Assembly: GCF_020164955.1 (NCBI RefSeq)
Contig: NZ_JAIUHG010000001.1
Span: 1-64,000, forward strand
Reading direction: 5' to 3'
Length of the DNA: 64,000 bases
From: Mesorhizobium sp. CA8
GTDB lineage: Bacteria; Pseudomonadota; Alphaproteobacteria; Rhizobiales; Rhizobiaceae
This document shows, in pieces, positions 54,479 to 62,165 of this stretch (position 1 is the stretch's first letter; the number at the start of each line of letters is the position of its first letter). The notes beneath the pieces were generated by a model. The model was given only the letters and a program-made list of their open reading frames with translations. It did not search any database and was not told where the DNA came from. The position numbers and the translations under genes were made by a program.

Positions 54479-55120
54479 TCAAAGCTGGCGCAGCGCCTCG
54501 CTGACCGGCGAGGATCCAAGCGCGCGCTGCATGGCCTGGCGCGACTGCGCGCGGTCCGGCGTGATCCAGTTGGGCTCGGCGCCGAGGAACCGGTCGAGGA
54601 AGGCCACGGCGTAGGCGGGCATTTCCGTTGCGTTCTCGCGGTAGGACCACCATGTGCGCAGGTCGTCGGCGCATTTGTCGATGCTGGGCGCCGTGCCGAA
54701 CTCCTGTTCGTGCACGGCCAGGATCGCCGACACGCAATAGTTGGTATAGAGAAAACCCTCCGGCCAGAAGCGCACGATTTCCGCCGTGCCGGCATTGGCT
54801 TCGGTCTCGATCATTTCGGTGAGTCCTGAGACCTCCCGCGCCGGCGCCTGCCGGATCAGCTCACGCAGAACCAGCCCGGCGGCGAAGACGATGAAGTCGG
54901 CGCGGTCTATCGCCGCGAATCGCTTCTGCGCTTCCATGACTTCGATCCAGTCGAGAAAGGCGCGCGTCAGCTTGGCCTCGTCGATCTCGAAACGAACGCC
55001 GAAGGTTTCCGACACCACCTTTGCGCTGCTGCGGAAGGTGGCGCGGAACCAGCGCAGCTGCCGCAGCCGGTGACGAAGGTCCGGCATAAGCGCGAGTTCG
55101 TGCCTGAAAGGCAGATCCAT
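54479..55120 (-). CDS. Uncharacterised protein next to the PTS locus (213 residues)
   Basis: I do not recognise this family. The protein is mostly helical with no membrane segment or signal peptide: it opens MDLPFRHELALMPDLRHRLR, has the segments FAAIDRADFIVFAAGLVL and MIETEANAGTAEIVRFWPEG, and three Trp-rich spots near the C-terminus (DLRTWWSYRENATEM, EPNWITPDRA). ATG 55120 is chosen with AGAGAC upstream. It is divergent from gutM, with 189 bases between starts, so both may respond to the same regulator. Its position suggests a role in the same pathway. Confidence 0.65.
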   Translation of the reverse strand: MDLPFRHELALMPDLRHRLRQLRWFRATFRSSAKVVSETFGVRFEIDEAKLTRAFLDWIEVMEAQKRFAAIDRADFIVFAAGLVLRELIRQAPAREVSGLTEMIETEANAGTAEIVRFWPEGFLYTNYCVSAILAVHEQEFGTAPSIDKCADDLRTWWSYRENATEMPAYAVAFLDRFLGAEPNWITPDRAQSRQAMQRALGSSPVSEALRQL

Positions 55121-55218
55121 GTCTCTAATCCCGTTTGACGACAGGCTAGCACAGGCGCTGCCGATGCCGAAATCGATCAGCCGCCTGTGGAGCGTTACGG
55201 TGGCTAATATAATACATG

Positions 55219-55245
55219 TTGACATTCTAGGAAACAAATGTTCTC
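55219..55245. promoter_or_regulatory. Candidate promoter/operator of the gutM-srl operon
   Basis: TTGACA at 55219-55224 and GAAACAAATGTTCTC at 55231-55245. ATGTTC and the flanking A-rich bases match the element upstream of the SAF-oxidoreductase operon (GAAATACATATGTTCAAT, 47535-47552). AATATAAT at 55206-55213 may be the -10 box for the divergent minus-strand gene. Confidence 0.4.
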
Positions 55246-55309
55246 ACTTTCGGGTCATCTCGCCTCCGTCCAATATGTGCCGGAGGAAGAGAATCGGGAG
55301 GAAACCGAA

Positions 55310-55747
55310 ATGGCGATCTGGCAGTGGGCGCTGCTTCTGCTGTTTGTTGTCTGGGCGCTGCAATCGCTCGGTGTCTGGCTGCAGATGCGGCATTATTCGG
55401 ACGTCTTCAAAGGTGTCACCGGAGAGTTCAAGGACGGCTTCGTCGGCGCTGGTAATTTCCGCGGACGGCTGGCCAAGGGCACGATTGCGCTGATTGTCGT
55501 GACGCCGGACCTCATCGTGCGTCGCATGATGGTCATGAGCGGCCGCTCGGTGCTGACCAAGTTCAAGCGACATGAAGAATTCGAGGGCATCCCCCTCGAT
55601 CGACTCCGGTCCAACCCTGCGATCATGGGGGAGGGGGAACCCGGTGTGGCCGAGGCCGTGAAACGGGCGATCGAGCAGATCGACCGCGCGCGGTCGGAGC
55701 CGGGGAAGAAGCCGGGCCTGTCCGGCTTGAACGTAGCAAGGGCTTAA
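55310..55747 (+). CDS. gutM: GutM-type activator protein of a glucitol PTS operon
   Basis: 145 residues with one N-terminal membrane helix (WQWALLLLFVVWALQSLGVW) followed by the GutM domain: QMRHYSDVFKGVTGEF, then GRLAKGTIALIVVTPDLIV and MVMSGRSVLTKFKRHEEFEG. In E. coli GutM is an auxiliary activator of the sorbitol operon; the membrane helix is shared by the family. GGGAGGAAAC is the ribosome binding site. It is the first gene of the PTS operon here, before SrlA. Confidence 0.8.
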   Translation: MAIWQWALLLLFVVWALQSLGVWLQMRHYSDVFKGVTGEFKDGFVGAGNFRGRLAKGTIALIVVTPDLIVRRMMVMSGRSVLTKFKRHEEFEGIPLDRLRSNPAIMGEGEPGVAEAVKRAIEQIDRARSEPGKKPGLSGLNVARA

Positions 55748-55799
55748 CGGACGCCGGCAGCCGGCTGGGAATGACCGGCAGGGGTCATAAGGAGGAGAA

Positions 55800-56567
55800 A
55801 TGTCTGTAATTGCACTATTGGCGCAGCATGCCGACCTGGCGGTGCATAACCTGCATGTCGCAGGCACCATGGTCTCGGATGCTGCCTGGCACGGCAAGCT
55901 CGGCGTCGAGCACGCCACCGATCATCTCGTGGTCCTGGCGCAGGCGACGACCGACAATGCGCCGGTCACCGCCGATCAGCTCAAGGAACAGCTCAAGAAC
56001 GTGCAGCAGGAAGAGCAGCTCGGCTGGCTGACTGCGATCGGCAAGTATTTCATCGGCATCTTCCAGAAGGGCGGCGAAGTGTTCGCCGGCTTCGTCACCG
56101 GCATCATCCCGACCCTGGTCGTGCTGATGACCGCATTCTATGCCGTCACCGAACTGGTCGGCGAAGAGCGCGTCCACGGCCTGGCGCGCGGCGCCGGCCG
56201 CATCGCCCTGACCCGCTATACGGTGCTGCCGGTCCTGTCGGTGTTCTTCCTCACCAACCCGATGGCCTACACCTTCGGCTCTTTCCTGGAAGAAAAGCAC
56301 AAGCCTGCCTTCTACGATGCGGCAGTGTCCTACGTGCATCCGCCGCTCGGTCTGTTCCCGCACATCAATCCCGGCGAATATTTCGTCTGGGGCGGCATGC
56401 TGGTCGCGCTGCTCGACCTTGAGAAGCGGGGCGTCATCTCCAATGGCTATCACGTCAAGGTGGCGATCTGGTACGCCATCGTCGGCCTCGTCGTCATCCT
56501 GCTCAAGGGCATCCTGACCGAGCGCATCACGGCCATCATGGCACGCCGCCAGGGCGTCGAGCTCTAA
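55800..56567 (+). CDS. srlA: PTS glucitol-family transporter, IIC component
   Basis: 255 residues; the family in E. coli has 187. The core begins at IGKYFIGIFQKGGEVFAGFVTGIIPTLVVL and keeps FLTNPMAYTFGSFLEEKHKP and the signature GLFPHINPGEYFVWGG. A 70-residue N-terminal extension unlike E. coli SrlA is rich in His (positions 10, 16, 19, 31, 38, 42) and then acidic/Gln-rich. AAGGAGGAG precedes the ATG. It is followed 15 bases later by srlE. Substrate is a polyol, but which one is open. Confidence 0.9.
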   Translation: MSVIALLAQHADLAVHNLHVAGTMVSDAAWHGKLGVEHATDHLVVLAQATTDNAPVTADQLKEQLKNVQQEEQLGWLTAIGKYFIGIFQKGGEVFAGFVTGIIPTLVVLMTAFYAVTELVGEERVHGLARGAGRIALTRYTVLPVLSVFFLTNPMAYTFGSFLEEKHKPAFYDAAVSYVHPPLGLFPHINPGEYFVWGGMLVALLDLEKRGVISNGYHVKVAIWYAIVGLVVILLKGILTERITAIMARRQGVEL

Positions 56568-56582
56568 GGGCGGGAGGACACC

Positions 56583-57587
56583 ATGGCCAAGACATACAAG
56601 GCAGTAAAGATCTCGAAGGGCTCCACCGGTTGGGGCGGGCCTCTGGTCATCGAGCCGACCGAACAGCGCAACAAGGTCGTGTCGGTAACCGGCGGCGGCA
56701 TTCATCCGGTGGCGCAGCTCATCGCCGACATGACCGGCGCCCAAGCCGTCGACGGCTTCAAGTCGCCGCCGATCGAAAGCGAGATGGCGGTCGTCGTCGT
56801 CGACTGCGGCGGCACCGCCCGCTGCGGCGTCTATCCGCGCAAGCGTATCCCGACCGTCAACCTGACGCCGGTCGGCCAGGCGGGTCCGCTCGCCCAGTTC
56901 ATCACGGAAGACATCTACGTTTCGGGCGTGAAGCCGGCCAACGTCACAATGGCGGACGGATCCGAAGCGGTCACCACTGCGGGGGGGGCAGCATCGATGA
57001 GTTCAAGCAACAACACAACTGCCAGGGCGACCGAGCCGCTGCCGAGCGAAGGCGGGCTTATCGGCCTGATCAGCTCGATCGGCCGCGTCATGGGCCGTGT
57101 GGTCGGCATCTTCTTCAATTCCGGCCGCCGCACCATCGATCAGGTCGTCCGCAATGTGCTGCCCTTCATGGCCTTCGTGACCATGCTGATCGGCCTGATC
57201 CTCTATACCGGCATCGGCGACGTACTGGCGCAGCCGATGGGACCTTTAGCCAACAACATCGTCGGCCTGCTGGTTATCTCGGCCATCTGCGGCCTGCCGT
57301 TCCTGTCGCCCATCCTGGGGCCGGGCGCCGTCATCGCCCAGGTCATCGGCGTCGCCATCATCGGCCCGCAGATCGCCAACGGCACCATCTCGCCCGCAAT
57401 GGCCCTGCCGGCGCTGTTTGCCTACAACACGCAGGTGGGCTGCGACTTCGTTCCCGTCGGTCTGGCGCTCGGTGAGGCCAAGCCGAAGACGATCGAAATC
57501 GGCGTCCCGGCGGTGCTCATCAGCCGCCAGATCATGGGCCCGGTCTCCGTGCTGATCGCATGGATCGTCTCCCTGATCGTGTTCTAA
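56583..57587 (+). CDS. srlE: PTS glucitol-family transporter, IIB/IIC' component
   Basis: 334 residues. The N-terminal IIB domain (STGWGGPLVIEPTEQRN, DCGGTARCGVYPRKRIPTVN carrying the phosphorylated Cys) is joined by a linker to a C-terminal membrane part (VLPFMAFVTMLIGLILYTGI, FLSPILGPGAVIAQVIGV and FAYNTQVGCDFVPVGLALGE). The order and length match E. coli SrlE. The linker is encoded by a run of eight G at 56981-56988, a possible slippage site. The IIB active site matches the family, so the protein is probably active. Confidence 0.9.
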   Translation: MAKTYKAVKISKGSTGWGGPLVIEPTEQRNKVVSVTGGGIHPVAQLIADMTGAQAVDGFKSPPIESEMAVVVVDCGGTARCGVYPRKRIPTVNLTPVGQAGPLAQFITEDIYVSGVKPANVTMADGSEAVTTAGGAASMSSSNNTTARATEPLPSEGGLIGLISSIGRVMGRVVGIFFNSGRRTIDQVVRNVLPFMAFVTMLIGLILYTGIGDVLAQPMGPLANNIVGLLVISAICGLPFLSPILGPGAVIAQVIGVAIIGPQIANGTISPAMALPALFAYNTQVGCDFVPVGLALGEAKPKTIEIGVPAVLISRQIMGPVSVLIAWIVSLIVF

Positions 57588-57613
57588 AAACGCGTAACAA
57601 CGAGGTTCGCCAT

Positions 57614-57994
57614 ATGTCGGTTCTTCTCAAGACACGGGTCACAGCAATAGGACCCGAAGTGGCGGACCTCGCCGAGGGCGGCGTGGTCATCCTTTTCGCG
57701 GATGGCTCGCCTCCCGAACTGGCGGAAGTTTCCGTGCTGCATAAGACGGAAGAAGGCCCAAGCGACGATGCGCCGGCGACGGGCGCCTCGATCACGCTCG
57801 GACCGATTTCGGCGACGATAACGGCGGTCGGCTCCACGGCCTGGAGCAAGGTCCGCGAAATGGGTCATGTCGTGATCTCCTTCAACGGAGCATCCGAGGC
57901 CGAACGGCCGGGCGAGGTTTGCGCATCCGAGGTCGATAGCGGGGCGCTCGTGGCGGCGCTGACGCCAGGCGCTGTCATCACCATCGCCGCCTGA
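57614..57994 (+). CDS. srlB: PTS glucitol-family transporter, IIA component
   Basis: 126 residues. The phosphate-accepting His43 lies in SVLHKTEEG, at the position of the active-site His of E. coli GutB. The second half (ISATITAVGSTAWSKVREMG) keeps the conserved glycine-valine strand, followed by HVVISFNGASEAERPGEV. ATG 57614 has GAGG upstream. It takes phosphate from the HPr-EI fusion encoded next and passes it to SrlE. Confidence 0.88.
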   Translation: MSVLLKTRVTAIGPEVADLAEGGVVILFADGSPPELAEVSVLHKTEEGPSDDAPATGASITLGPISATITAVGSTAWSKVREMGHVVISFNGASEAERPGEVCASEVDSGALVAALTPGAVITIAA

Positions 57995-58041
57995 TAATAT
58001 CCGCGCTGTCTGTCGACGGCGCCCAAACCTAGAGTATTGCC

Positions 58042-60018
58042 ATGGAACGCTCGACTATCGTCAGAGTGCACGAAGGTTTGCACGCCCGTCCCGCCACGCG
58101 GTTCGTGAAACTCGCCAAGGGTTTCGAATCCGATGTCGAGCTGGTCAAGGACGGCAAGGCGGTTAGCGCCAAGAGCTCGGTCAAGCTGATGCTCCTGGCT
58201 GTCAAGGAGAACCAGGAAGTCACCGTGCGCGCCAACGGCGCCGACGCGATCGAGGCGATCGAGGCGCTGATCGGCTATCTTGAGAACCCGCGCGCCGGCC
58301 TCGACGACGAGAACGACGGGGGTGATGAGGGCTCGGAAGCAGCCGCGCCTGCCCCGAAGGCAACGCCGGCTGCCGCGCCCACGGATGGGACACCCAAGCT
58401 CCAGGGCGTCGCCGCAAGCGAGGGCGTGGCGATCGGGCCGGCCTTTGCCCATTTCCCGCCGGAGATCGAGGGGCCGGGCAGGCGCCTGCAGGCCGATGAG
58501 ATCGAAGACGAGCTCAAGCGCTTCCGCGGTGCTGTCGCCAGCGTCCAGTCCCGCATGGACCGCACGCTTGCCGAGAGCAATCTCTCCGCCGGCGACCGTG
58601 GCATCGTCGCGGCCCTGCGCGACATCGCCGCCGACGACAGCCTGACCGGCGAGGTCGAAAGGCTGATCAAAGGCGGTGACGATGCGGTCTCGGCGGTCAT
58701 CGCGGCCGCGGCCACCATCGCCGCCGATTTCAGCGCGGTCGACGACCCTTATCTCAACGCCCGGGCCGACGACGTCCATGCCGTCGGCCGGCAGATCTGC
58801 CTGGCGCTGCTCGGCCAGGACGAAGTCAGCCTGGAAACCATACCGCAAGGTGCGATCCTCATTGCCGACGACATCGGCGCCTGGGATCTGGCGCGCGCGC
58901 CGCTGAAGCGCATCGGCGGCGTGGTCTGCGGCCATGGCGGCGCCACCTCGCACATCGCCATCATCGCCCGCTCGCACGGCATCCCGGCCGTGCTGGGTCT
59001 CGGCGACAAGATCAACGAACTGCGCACCGCTAGGGAGGTGGCGATCGACGGCAATGCCGGGCATGTGATCGTCGATCCGGACGAGACCGCGCGCGCAGAC
59101 TTTACCCGGCGTCTCGAGGCAGCGGCGCAGGAGCGCGCCGGGCTAAAAGTGTTCAAGAACGTGACCCCGACCCGCGCCGACGGCACGGTGATCGAGGTCG
59201 CGGCCAACATCGGCTCGCTGGAGGAGATCGAGGCGGCGCAGGAAGCAGGCGCCATGGGCGTCGGCCTGTTCCGCACCGAGCTGCTCTTCATGCGCCACAT
59301 GCATCTGCCGTCGGAAGAGATGCAGGCCGAGACCTACAGCGCGCTGGCCAGGGCCTTCGCGCCGCATCCGGTCATCGTGCGCACGCTCGACATCGGCGGC
59401 GACAAGCCGATCGCGGGCATCGAGTTCCCGGCCGAAGAAAACCCGTTCCTCGGCTGGCGCGGCATCCGCATGTGCCTGGACCGTCCCGACATCTTCAAGC
59501 GCCAGTTGCGGGCGCTGCTCAGGGCCGCCGTCCATGGCAACATCAAGGTGATGCTGCCGATGGTCTCGGAGATTGGCGAGGTCAGGCGCACGCGTGCGCT
59601 GGTCGACGAGTGCGCAGGTGAACTGAACGCCGAAGGCGTGCGGCATGCGAGCTTCGACCTCGGCGTGATGATCGAGACGCCCGCCGCCGTGCTGATCGCG
59701 CCCGCATTGGCGAAGGAGGTGGGGTTCTTTTCGATCGGCACCAACGACCTGACCCAGTACATCATGGCCGCCGACCGTCTCAATCCGACCGTTGCCAAGC
59801 TTAATGACGTCACCAATCCGGCGGTGATGTCGGCGATCGAGCTGACGGCCAAGGCCGGTGTCGCCGCCGGCATCATGGTGGGCATGTGCGGCGAGGCTGC
59901 CGGCCGTCCGGACCTGATCCCGACCTTCATCGGGATGGGCCTGACCGAGCTCAGCATGAGCCCGGCCTCGATCCAGCGCGCCAAGAAGACGATTGCGGCC
60001 ATGGCGGCCGAGCGATAG
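58042..60018 (+). CDS. HPr-Enzyme I fusion (PTS phosphotransferase)
   Basis: 658 residues. Residues 1-85 are an HPr domain (GLHARPATRFVKLAKGF, phosphorylated His14; AKSSVKLMLL in place of the usual Ser46 loop), residues 86-115 an Ala/Pro linker, and the rest Enzyme I: GVAASEGVAIGPAF, active-site His304 in HGGATSHIAIIARSHGIPAV, LFRTELLFM, FFSIGTNDLTQYI and Cys616 in GMCGEAAG. It supplies PEP-derived phosphate to the glucitol-type PTS within one polypeptide, so the locus does not depend on a general EI. Start ATG 58042. Confidence 0.92.
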   Translation: MERSTIVRVHEGLHARPATRFVKLAKGFESDVELVKDGKAVSAKSSVKLMLLAVKENQEVTVRANGADAIEAIEALIGYLENPRAGLDDENDGGDEGSEAAAPAPKATPAAAPTDGTPKLQGVAASEGVAIGPAFAHFPPEIEGPGRRLQADEIEDELKRFRGAVASVQSRMDRTLAESNLSAGDRGIVAALRDIAADDSLTGEVERLIKGGDDAVSAVIAAAATIAADFSAVDDPYLNARADDVHAVGRQICLALLGQDEVSLETIPQGAILIADDIGAWDLARAPLKRIGGVVCGHGGATSHIAIIARSHGIPAVLGLGDKINELRTAREVAIDGNAGHVIVDPDETARADFTRRLEAAAQERAGLKVFKNVTPTRADGTVIEVAANIGSLEEIEAAQEAGAMGVGLFRTELLFMRHMHLPSEEMQAETYSALARAFAPHPVIVRTLDIGGDKPIAGIEFPAEENPFLGWRGIRMCLDRPDIFKRQLRALLRAAVHGNIKVMLPMVSEIGEVRRTRALVDECAGELNAEGVRHASFDLGVMIETPAAVLIAPALAKEVGFFSIGTNDLTQYIMAADRLNPTVAKLNDVTNPAVMSAIELTAKAGVAAGIMVGMCGEAAGRPDLIPTFIGMGLTELSMSPASIQRAKKTIAAMAAER

Positions 60019-60035
60019 CGGATCCCTCGCGGCGG

Positions 60036-60821
60036 TTACGTCAGATGCGCGAGCAGGGTGGCGAGTACCGGTGTCAGTTCCTGGACGGCATTGGCCTGGA
60101 CGCAGGCCTGCCGGATGCGATCCTCCCGCACTTGGGCCGCCAGCACTGCGATCTCGAGAATGTCGGGTTCGGGCGTGGCGCCGTCCGCCTTGGTTGCCAG
60201 TCCGCAGGCAAGCACCACGGGCGCGAGGCACCTGATGTCGAGAGACCGGTCGCCGGCTATCGCCGGGCCTGTCCCGGTCTCGCCGGACTGAACCGGACGG
60301 TGGTTGAGGCATTCGACGAGGAGAGCCGCGCAGGCCGCGGCGACCTGGTCCGTGGAGGCCGTTTCCGCGGTCGCGCCGGCCAGAAGATCCGCGTGGCGCT
60401 TGCGCATCGCGACATGCACTGCCGAAAAACTCGCCTCGTGAACGCGGGGATTGTCGATGCCGTAGCCGGCGAGAACCGCGCGGGTCAGATAATACATATC
60501 ACGCCTGAACTGACGCTCGCCGCTGATCTGCCGGTCTTCGTCGCCGTGCGGGAAATAGGCCCGCAGGCTTTTCACGGTCGTGCCGTCGACCTTGAGCGGC
60601 CGGAAATGCGGAACGAAGGATTCTGCGATCGTCAGCGCCTCGTCGACGGCGCTCGCGGCATGGCCGAGCAGGCTGCGGCCCGGAAAGGGTGGCAAATTCG
60701 CGGTGATGTCGCGCGGGGTTTCGCCGGCGCTGTCGTGGCGGCTTTGGCGGATCGCGTCGCGCAGTTCCCGAAGCCGGTCCTTCAGGTTGGCGCGGACATC
60801 CTCGGAGATTTGTCGCAGCAT
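60036..60821 (-). CDS. Uncharacterised protein between the PTS genes and the SorC regulator (261 residues)
   Basis: I do not recognise the family. Helical, soluble: MLRQISEDVRANLKDRLREL at the start, then IAESFVPHFRPLKVDGTTVK and LRAYFPHGDEDRQISGERQF, RRDMYYLTRAVLAGYGIDNP and a C-terminal half with three Cys. It is convergent with the HPr-EI gene (17 bases apart) and divergent from the SorC-type regulator gene. ATG 60821 has GAGG 9 bases upstream. The position inside the locus suggests a part in the pathway, perhaps as a regulator or enzyme; no catalytic motif is visible. Confidence 0.65.
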   Translation of the reverse strand: MLRQISEDVRANLKDRLRELRDAIRQSRHDSAGETPRDITANLPPFPGRSLLGHAASAVDEALTIAESFVPHFRPLKVDGTTVKSLRAYFPHGDEDRQISGERQFRRDMYYLTRAVLAGYGIDNPRVHEASFSAVHVAMRKRHADLLAGATAETASTDQVAAACAALLVECLNHRPVQSGETGTGPAIAGDRSLDIRCLAPVVLACGLATKADGATPEPDILEIAVLAAQVREDRIRQACVQANAVQELTPVLATLLAHLT

Positions 60822-60926
60822 CGCCAATCGCCTCGAAATCCTGAAGCCGCTCACGGCTTGGGCGCCAGTCGCCCTCTCTAGATTGTTCGTCTCGATTGGT
60901 AGATCAATAGACGGTATTTAACCAGC

Positions 60927-61985
60927 ATGCAGAATCGGCGAGGCGGTGCCATCGCCGGGTTGGAGGGGAACTTGGGCAGGCGACGGCAGGGTGAACCAGA
61001 AAACGGCAGGGCGGCGGCCGAGGCATCCGAGCAGGTCGTCAGCGAAAGCCGGACCGACCGCCTCAGGATCCGCGCCGCCTGGATGTATTTCGTCGAACAG
61101 ATGACGCAAAACGAGATCGCCGATGTGCTCGGCGTTGGCCGCGTCACCATCGTGCGCATGCTGGCCGAGGCAAGGGCGCGCAACGAGGTGAAGATCACCA
61201 TCGAGAGCGAGCTTTTGGAGATCGTGCGGCTGGAGCGCGCGCTCGAACGGACCTTCGGACTACAGCAGGCGCTGGTGGCGCCGCTCACCGATCCCAATGC
61301 CGACCCGATCCCGGCGATCGCCGCCAAGACCGGCATGTTCCTGTCCGACGCGATGAAATCCGGCATGCGGGTCGGCGTCGGTTGGGGCGTGACGTTGTTC
61401 AACACCTTGCCCTTCATCAGCGCCAAATCGCTCACCGATTTCAGTGTGATCTCGCTGCTTGGCGGCGTCGGCGTCGCGCGGCGGGTCAATCCGGCGGAAT
61501 TCGCCTGGCGCTTTGCCCAGATCTTCCAGGGCGACGGCTATCTGATGCCGACGCCGGCCGTCGTCGACAGCGTCGAGACCAAGATCGCGCTGGTCGAACG
61601 CTGCGGCCTGCAGGAGATATTCGAGATGGCCGACGCGCTGGATGCCGTGCTGCTCAGCGTCGGCGGCATCGCTTCAGCCACCACCTTCTCGCGCGGCGGC
61701 TTCCTCAAGGAAGCGGACCGCGAGGCGCTGCTTGCGCGCGGCGCCGTCGGCGACCTTCTGTTCCATTTCTACGACCGCAATGGCGACTTGGTCGACCACC
61801 CCGTCAACAGCCATGTGATGTCGGTCGATGTCGATCGCCTGCGCAAGGCGCCGATCCGCATCCTCACCTCCGGCGGCGCGGAGAAGACCGAGGCGCTGCT
61901 CGGCGCCATGAACCTGATCGCGCCGACCATATTGATCACCGATGAGGAAAGCGCGCGGCGGATGTTGGCGGCGCACGGAGCTTAA
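60927..61985 (+). CDS. SorC-family sugar-binding transcriptional regulator
   Basis: 352 residues. A helix-turn-helix (MYFVEQMTQNEIADVLGVGR, then VTIVRMLAEARARNEV) is followed by a sugar-phosphate-binding domain (VGWGVTLFNTLPFISAKSL, then LLSVGGIASATTFSRGGFLK) of the SorC/DeoR C-terminal type. Such proteins control polyol and sugar catabolic operons and respond to the phosphorylated sugar. ATG 60927 has no ribosome binding site; TTG 60972, after GGAGGGGAAC, may be the actual start and would trim 15 residues. It is the natural candidate to regulate both operons of this locus. Confidence 0.88.
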   Translation: MQNRRGGAIAGLEGNLGRRRQGEPENGRAAAEASEQVVSESRTDRLRIRAAWMYFVEQMTQNEIADVLGVGRVTIVRMLAEARARNEVKITIESELLEIVRLERALERTFGLQQALVAPLTDPNADPIPAIAAKTGMFLSDAMKSGMRVGVGWGVTLFNTLPFISAKSLTDFSVISLLGGVGVARRVNPAEFAWRFAQIFQGDGYLMPTPAVVDSVETKIALVERCGLQEIFEMADALDAVLLSVGGIASATTFSRGGFLKEADREALLARGAVGDLLFHFYDRNGDLVDHPVNSHVMSVDVDRLRKAPIRILTSGGAEKTEALLGAMNLIAPTILITDEESARRMLAAHGA

Positions 61986-62120
61986 GCGGCGGAATAAGCT
62001 CGCCTGGCATGTTCGTGCCGCCTTCGCGGGGGATTTCAAGGATGCCCTTCCCGAGAGATGGGCGACAGTTCATTCCGGATAGATGGGGGTACACTTTTGG
62101 CCCTTTGCAAGGAGAGCAAT

Positions 62121-62165
62121 GTGCCTTGGAAGGAGTGTAACGTCATGGACGAGCGGTTGAGGGTC
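62121..62165 (+). mobile_element. Remnant of an IS481-type transposase gene (5' end only)
   Basis: AAGGAG (62109-62114) and GTG 62121 start a frame reading (M)PWKECNVMDERLRV. This is the typical opening of IS481-family transposases, which continue with FVARLL and an HTH. Here the similarity stops after about 15 codons at 62162-62165, where the hypothetical gene begins on the other strand. The rest of the IS is missing. No matching inverted repeat was identified. Confidence 0.75.
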
